NCBI GenBank assembly: GCA_905250125.1
Contig: CAJNOL010000477.1
Location: 47,564 to 111,563, forward strand
Origin: Rotaria sordida
Taxonomy: Eukaryota; Rotifera; Eurotatoria; Philodinida; Philodinidae
Reading direction: 5' to 3'
DNA length: 64,000 nucleotides
Position numbers and translations under genes: made by a program. The notes under the pieces were generated by a model. The model ran no database searches. It was not told the origin of the DNA and saw only the letters and a list, made by a program, of their open reading frames with translations. This document shows, in pieces, positions 60,101 through 64,000 of the stretch (positions within the stretch are counted from its first letter, which is position 1; every line of letters starts with the position of its first letter).

Positions 60101-63100
60101 GTGAGACACGACAGTTAGGGAACTGCGGATCTACGGTTTTGTAGATCCGGACTCGACAGATCAAGATCCAGATCCAGCCAGAATCTGAAAAATTCCAACC
60201 TGGATCCTGGTCGAATCCAACAAATCAAGATTCAGACGTTGGCCAGACCTAACAGACTAAGGTTCGAACCCGATCGACCAAGGTTCAAATCCAAGCCGGA
60301 TCCGAAAAATTCCAACTCGGATCCTGGCAGAGTCTGATAGATCAAGATTCAGGCCTTACTTGGACCCAACAGATCAAGATCCGAATCCAAAAACTCACAA
60401 CCCGGACCTTGACTGGGTTGGACAGATCAAGATTCGAACCTTGCCTGAATCTGACATATCAAGACCAGGACCCGGTCGAACCATACTTTGATACTCTCAA
60501 TGAAATTTTCTAATCAAAACTGAGTAGTCGCCCCGAACATACGAGCTACTTTTCTGTGTTCTCTGGATAGTGCATTCTATTCATTTCTCTAATGATTAGA
60601 ACCTATCGAGTTCAAAATTTTTCAGAGCCGAACTTGACCGTATTCAGATTCGAGACCAACCCGTCGGTTCTAATGAAAGTAATATAAATTTTTTGTTTTT
60701 TTTACCTTGCATTCATATCATTTTCAACTAATTTATGTTTTCCAATTAAACTCTCAGTTGTATTAACATCATGACCCATATCAGGTGATGTCATAGTTTG
60801 TTGTTTTTCATCAATCCATAATTCTGCATCACCAATATCAGAATAAAATTTTGATAAAAGTTTTGCTTGTTCAAGTAATTCACGGCGTTTACGTGCTAAT
60901 TCAATTAATTCTTCATAAGATTTTTGCAAATTATGTATACGCATTTCAATTTCTTCTGGTGTTGCTGGACGATAACCATCAATATTAACATCAGGATTAA
61001 GATATTCATCAGCATCAGTTATAGCACGTTTTAAACGTTCATCAATAATATATATATCAGCTTCAATTAATGAATGTCGTTGAAGTAAATCATCAGCTGA
61101 CATAACATATTTTTCAATATCATCTGATTTTAATCGCCATTTTAAATCACTTATCCATTCAAATATATATTGCATTTCCTAAAAATAATCAAATAAAATT
61201 TTAATTATTTAAAACAAAAATCAAATAATTTTACTTGAAAAACGCGTTGTAAATTATAAGCAAGTTCAAGACATTGTCGACGTTTAGTAACTAAACTAAT
61301 TAAATATTCCCAATGCATTTCAACATTTTTTTTTCGTGCTTCAATTGTTGCATAATCATGATAATCTTCTGTTTTAAGTTCATTTGCAATAGCCATTATA
61401 TTTTGAAGACGTTCTTCAAATGCAGCTATATCAGTTTGTATGGCTTCTTGTTTTTTAAATGCTGCTTCAACAGAAGCTAAATCTGTACCAAATTGATCAC
61501 TAAAAACAAAGACAAATTATTAATTTATTGTAGTTGAATAAGAATATATCTTGCAAATATAGAGAAATGTCAAAAAACAGTTTTAGACATTTATTACAAA
61601 CAATAAAAAGAAAATCAAGAGATATAAGATTGAGCCTATGATCATCTTTCTTTGTACAAGAAATGCTCTTGTGTAATGTTCATTTCAAACAGTACCTCTG
61701 ATAGAAACTGATCTGTCAGAAAAATAACACTAGTTCAAAAAGATAAGTTCATTGATTTTTAACACATTCAACCCGATGAGACCCACCGGTGGGACGCACT
61801 ACATGGTGGCCCAAAAGTCTCTTTAGCATAGAAAAACTTGAATATCTATGCCATATTTTGACTAAAGGAGCTGATTCTTTTACCACTAATAAAGGAATAT
61901 TCATAGCTCAGATCTATAAGAGAAACGTTGACAAAAGCTGATTTTGAAATATTACAATTGCCATGAATAAAGAGTCGGAACTTTTGACGAATTACGAAAA
62001 AACAATATCCATATCGTCTCGAATGTGTTAATTAAAATATGATTTAGATTTAGTCTGATAGAATACATTTGGCAACTCTAAATTAATTATAGTCTCATTA
62101 AAAAAAAATAAGCAATAAAATACATAATGAATATTATCATATATTTAGTCACATTTCTGGCTAAGAACTATACATCAGAATTCGAATTCAAACGTTACAT
62201 TATTTGTTCATGCGCGAGAATCATTCAGAATACAAACGATTCCAATTGATCGATTATTGTTTGATTTGTTATTTTATACTAAAGTCTGTAATAATAATAA
62301 TAATAATAATACGAAAAGAATGTTTCTTTTTCTTAACCTACAATACAGTGAAACCTCTGTAATGTAGGGATCAATTGCAAACCACCTACAAGTGTTTATT
62401 ATCGAATGAGTTGCAGTTTGTTTTTATTCAATTGTAATCGCTTTTTGATTAAATAAAGTAATCTTTTTTTAATCAGAGGTAAATCAATACATGTTAACAT
62501 AATAACGATGAGATCTTACATCAAGCACTGTGGCTGTCGTCTAATATTTTTTTTCTTCTTTTTGAATATACACAATTAGTCCATTTCTTTGTTTATATAT
62601 ATCCTATGATTGTTTATCATAATATAATTTTTTTTCCTCGTTCTGCGGGTGAGTGATAGGACCATATGTTGTTCACATGACAGAGGTTGTTATTACTCAT
62701 AGGATTAGAAATAAGCGTCCACTGTTCAGCATAAGGTGATGCTCATTATAGGAGACAGTACAACTGATCAAGCTTGAATTTTTATCATATATTTAAGATT
62801 ATTGTATTTATCTGATGAGTTAATGGTTCCCGTAAATCTAGGTAGGAAAATCTAAACTGACAACAGCTAATGTGAATCTCATTGGTAGAAATTTCAATCC
62901 TACTCAACAAAGTTAGATGAGAATCGTAAGTAATCAAGATGTCACAGTAAAAATTCACTTAAAAATCATTTTCCCTCGAACACGGTATGTCTTTATTTTC
63001 ATTAGTAATTTTATTAAATTATTATGATTACCTTGCAACAAGTTTTTCACTATCAGTTAACCATTTTTCTCTTAAGCCAGCTTTACGATTAAATTTTGTT

Positions 63101-63973
63101 GCTAATTGTTCTAAACGTTCTTGTCGAAGAATTTCTTCACGTAATGCTAATTCTCGTTCATGTTCAGCACGTTCAAGATTTTCCCATGAACGATTTATAT
63201 CTGATATCATTTTTCCTTCACGTGGTTGATATGGTATTTGTTGATTAGCACGTTCTTTACTTTGTAATGTAAATAATAATACTTCTAAATTTCCTTTATC
63301 AGCAAATCGTGCTGGTTTATCAATAACACGATAACGATTAAATTCAACAAGTTTTTCATGTACACGTATAAGTGAATTTGGAAATTGTCGATCATTTAAA
63401 ACACGTATTGTTTGTTCAATCCAAGCTAATAAATCATTTACTAAACGTTCATATTCATTAGCCATTTTTTCTGAATCAAGTGCTGAACCAATAACTTTAG
63501 CTAAACGTCTACCTTGTACATTATCATTTTTCATTTTTGAAAAATAATGATATAATGTAACAATATATGTTATTACAGATTTTTCATCAACATATTCAAC
63601 ATTAACATCTTCAGGATCAAGTAATCGACTTATACCTAAACGTTTTTCACATATATCAAATGCTAATTGTAAATTATGATTTGGATTATCTTTTGTTAAT
63701 AATTTAAATTGTGGTATAAGATCAGGACGATGTTTATGTATTAAAGCACAAAATGCTAAACCATCTTTCCATGATGTTGTAAAATTTCGTACATTGACAT
63801 TTGGATAATCAGCTGTTTTCATTTGACACCAAAGTAATAAAGCATCTTTAGCTGATTTAGTTTCTGTTGATTCATATTCTTCAATTGTTATATCTTGAAT
63901 TTGAAAACGAAGTATTATTGTCCATATAAGACCAAGAATTAAAGATGAATTTCCATCAACAATATCATGAGCA
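48173..63973 (-). CDS. Beta-spectrin, non-erythroid type (5' end off window)
   Basis: Nine exons: 63973-63032, 61499-61235, 61178-60706, 60007-59115, 57474-56689, 55290-53953, 53191-52220, 50541-49471 and 48336-48173. All junctions keep frame, giving about 2,300 residues up to a TGA. The first visible exon starts in the actin-binding CH1 domain ([17 protein letters not shown]) and carries CH2 ([19 protein letters not shown]). A long run of triple-helical spectrin repeats follows, each with a conserved Trp ([32 protein letters not shown]); their order and length fit the usual 17. The C-terminal half of the eighth exon is a PH domain ([37 protein letters not shown]). The tail is Ser-rich, ending [13 protein letters not shown]. 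Beta-spectrin pairs with alpha-spectrin under the plasma membrane and binds actin, ankyrin and lipids. Upstream exons are beyond 64000. Confidence 0.96.
48590..49005. repeat. Foldback element built of GGAAAC/GTTTCC words
   Basis: Ends CACTCTTAAAAAAAAGATTT and, reversed, CACTCTAAAAAAAACAGGTT; both continue into CCGACTAAAAT. Inside, GGAAAC...CTTTTAAA and GTTTCC words recur in both orientations. In the spectrin intron between exons 8 and 9. Confidence 0.7.
49100..49155. repeat. Small GTGGGTG / CACCCAC hairpin
   Basis: TTGTGGGTGAG followed about 20 bp later by CTACACCCACCCCACACCC. Another short copy of the telomere-like inverted word seen near 1.1, 31, 43 and 53 kb. Confidence 0.45.
50740..52170. 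mobile_element. Diverged relative of the 28105 long-TIR element
   Basis: Begins TACTTAGGGCATAAAAAAAT and ends TATGCTCTAAATA, matching the ends of the 28105-29020 element. Both inner arms (about 50805-50960 and 51940-52120) carry TATCATAATAATAAAATTTCGAT-like sequence in opposite orientation, also shared with that element. Fills most of the spectrin intron between 52219 and 50542. An 84-codon open frame inside (51052-51306) has no recognised motif. Confidence 0.65.
53256..53880. repeat. GGGTCCG-rich degenerate array between GGTGTG blocks
   Basis: The left boundary has GGGTGTAGATGTGAGTGTCGG; the right has GTGTGGGATGTGCATGTG and then the inverse CATCTCACACCCCATCC. Between them (about 53540-53790) a degenerate unit of the form GGGTCCGGACTCGAAAAAACT repeats several times, partly inverted (GAATTCGGACCC). 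In the spectrin intron 53192-53952. Confidence 0.6.
56010..56227. repeat. Minisatellite, about 56-bp unit, four copies
   Basis: GC-richer than its surroundings. Units begin at about 56010, 56058, 56115 and 56171 with GAAGACCTTAGGCTTCAG or variants and share GGTTGGATCGCCTGAGCGCC. The first is shorter (48 bp); the others are 56-57 bp. Lies in the spectrin intron 55291-56688. No open frame runs through all copies. Confidence 0.75.
58048..58382. repeat. Foldback element, CATCATGTAGA family
   Basis: The left arm begins CATCATGTAGACCTTAATGA and the reversed right arm CATCATGTAGATCCTAATGA; both continue GAGCT(A/G)TGA. Related to 39599-40039 by shared inner sequence. In the spectrin intron 57475-59114. 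Confidence 0.7.
58441..58859. mobile_element. Large near-perfect palindrome (foldback element)
   Basis: Two arms of about 195 bp around a loop of roughly 25-30 bp near 58645. The left arm starts TTCCAGGTGATCCGCTCTGT and the reversed right arm TTCCTAGGTGATCCACTCTG. Both contain GTGACTAGAGTAGTGTAAC, AAAGGATTCCTG, GAGATAGCGG and CCCAGTTTTCGAAAAAAA. Arm identity looks to be around 90%, so it could form a very stable hairpin. It starts about 60 bp after the previous foldback. Confidence 0.85.
60110..60500. repeat. Degenerate AGATCAAGATCC tandem array with hAT-like end
   Basis: Opens TAGGGAACTGCGGATC (from about 60117), the same terminus as the 8613 element. It continues as five or more diverged units containing AGATCAAGAT, CCGAATCC and GGATCCTGG. 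In the spectrin intron 60008-60705. Confidence 0.6.
61500..63031. other. Large spectrin intron, no gene
   Basis: A 1,532-bp intron between the CH/repeat-1 exon and the next. AT-rich, with an (AAT)n run near 62290-62311. I see no exon on either strand. Confidence 0.5.
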
Positions 63974-64000
63974 CTAAATAAAAATAATAATTTACATTGT
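63974..64000 (-). other. Intron end at the window edge
   Basis: On the minus strand this reads as intron ending TTTATTTAG. The exon beginning at 63973 starts with the last base of a codon, which fits a phase-2 junction and the expected Gly before AHDIVDG. Confidence 0.7.

Noticed and set aside
60255..60300. GGTTCGAACCC and GGTTCAAATCC words resembling a tRNA T-arm/B-box
   Set aside because: They are part of the degenerate GATCC array; no acceptor, D or anticodon stems can be formed around them.
63974..63995. Possible 22-nt intron at the window edge
   Set aside because: A GTAAAT...TTTAG span fits, but 22 nt is too short to splice; an intron running beyond the window gives the expected phase and residue.
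1..64000. CRISPR arrays, bacterial operons or a defence-type cluster
   Set aside because: Nothing of the kind is present; the genes are intron-bearing animal genes and the repeats are eukaryotic transposon types.

Overview
The window looks like nuclear DNA of a bdelloid rotifer, tentatively Rotaria-like because of its long repeat-filled introns and spacers. The DNA is AT-rich, with many introns of about 50 nt (GTAAG...TTTAG). Genes for beta-spectrin, dynactin p150, a P4-ATPase and a Cas scaffold mark it as animal. A pentapeptide-repeat membrane protein and a short array of TGTGGG, the hexamer reported for bdelloid telomeres, point to bdelloids. The species is inferred; no search was run. One 100-N gap lies at 25216-25315.

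Layout. 1-4.4 kb: a 5S rRNA gene (+) and a pentapeptide-repeat membrane protein (-). 6.6-8.5 kb: a Cas-family SH3 scaffold (+). 10.2-12.3 kb: a coiled-coil/BTB(T1)/SPRY-like gene (+) with a poly(A) retrocopy inserted just upstream, flanked by a 17-bp target duplication. 14.7-18.2 kb: a membrane-anchored trypsin-like protease and a decayed paralogue (both -). 18.6-19.6 kb: two abutting inverted-repeat elements. 19.9-25.6 kb: dynactin p150 (DCTN1, +), with its middle missing around the gap, converging on an EF-hand, DRC8-like gene (-, 25.8-27.1 kb). 28.1-30.6 kb: a long-TIR element and an unknown two-TM protein (+). 33.1-34.2 kb: a single-exon type I membrane protein (-). 36.7-37.5 kb: a dead Tc1 transposase. 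37.9-46.2 kb: an ATP9/Neo1-type flippase in five exons (-). 48.2-64 kb: beta-spectrin (-), nine exons visible, its 5' end beyond the window.

The genes are a typical eukaryotic mix of cytoskeleton (spectrin, dynactin), cilia (DRC8-like), membrane lipid asymmetry (ATP9) and adhesion signalling (Cas). There is no operon and no sign of joint function. The distinctive content is the repeat fraction: at least a dozen foldback elements, mostly in large introns and spacers. Several seem to be built from one short palindromic word repeated in both orientations, a different word in each element. Exon limits were set by hand from splice consensus, reading frame and remembered family alignments, and have not been tested with transcripts.
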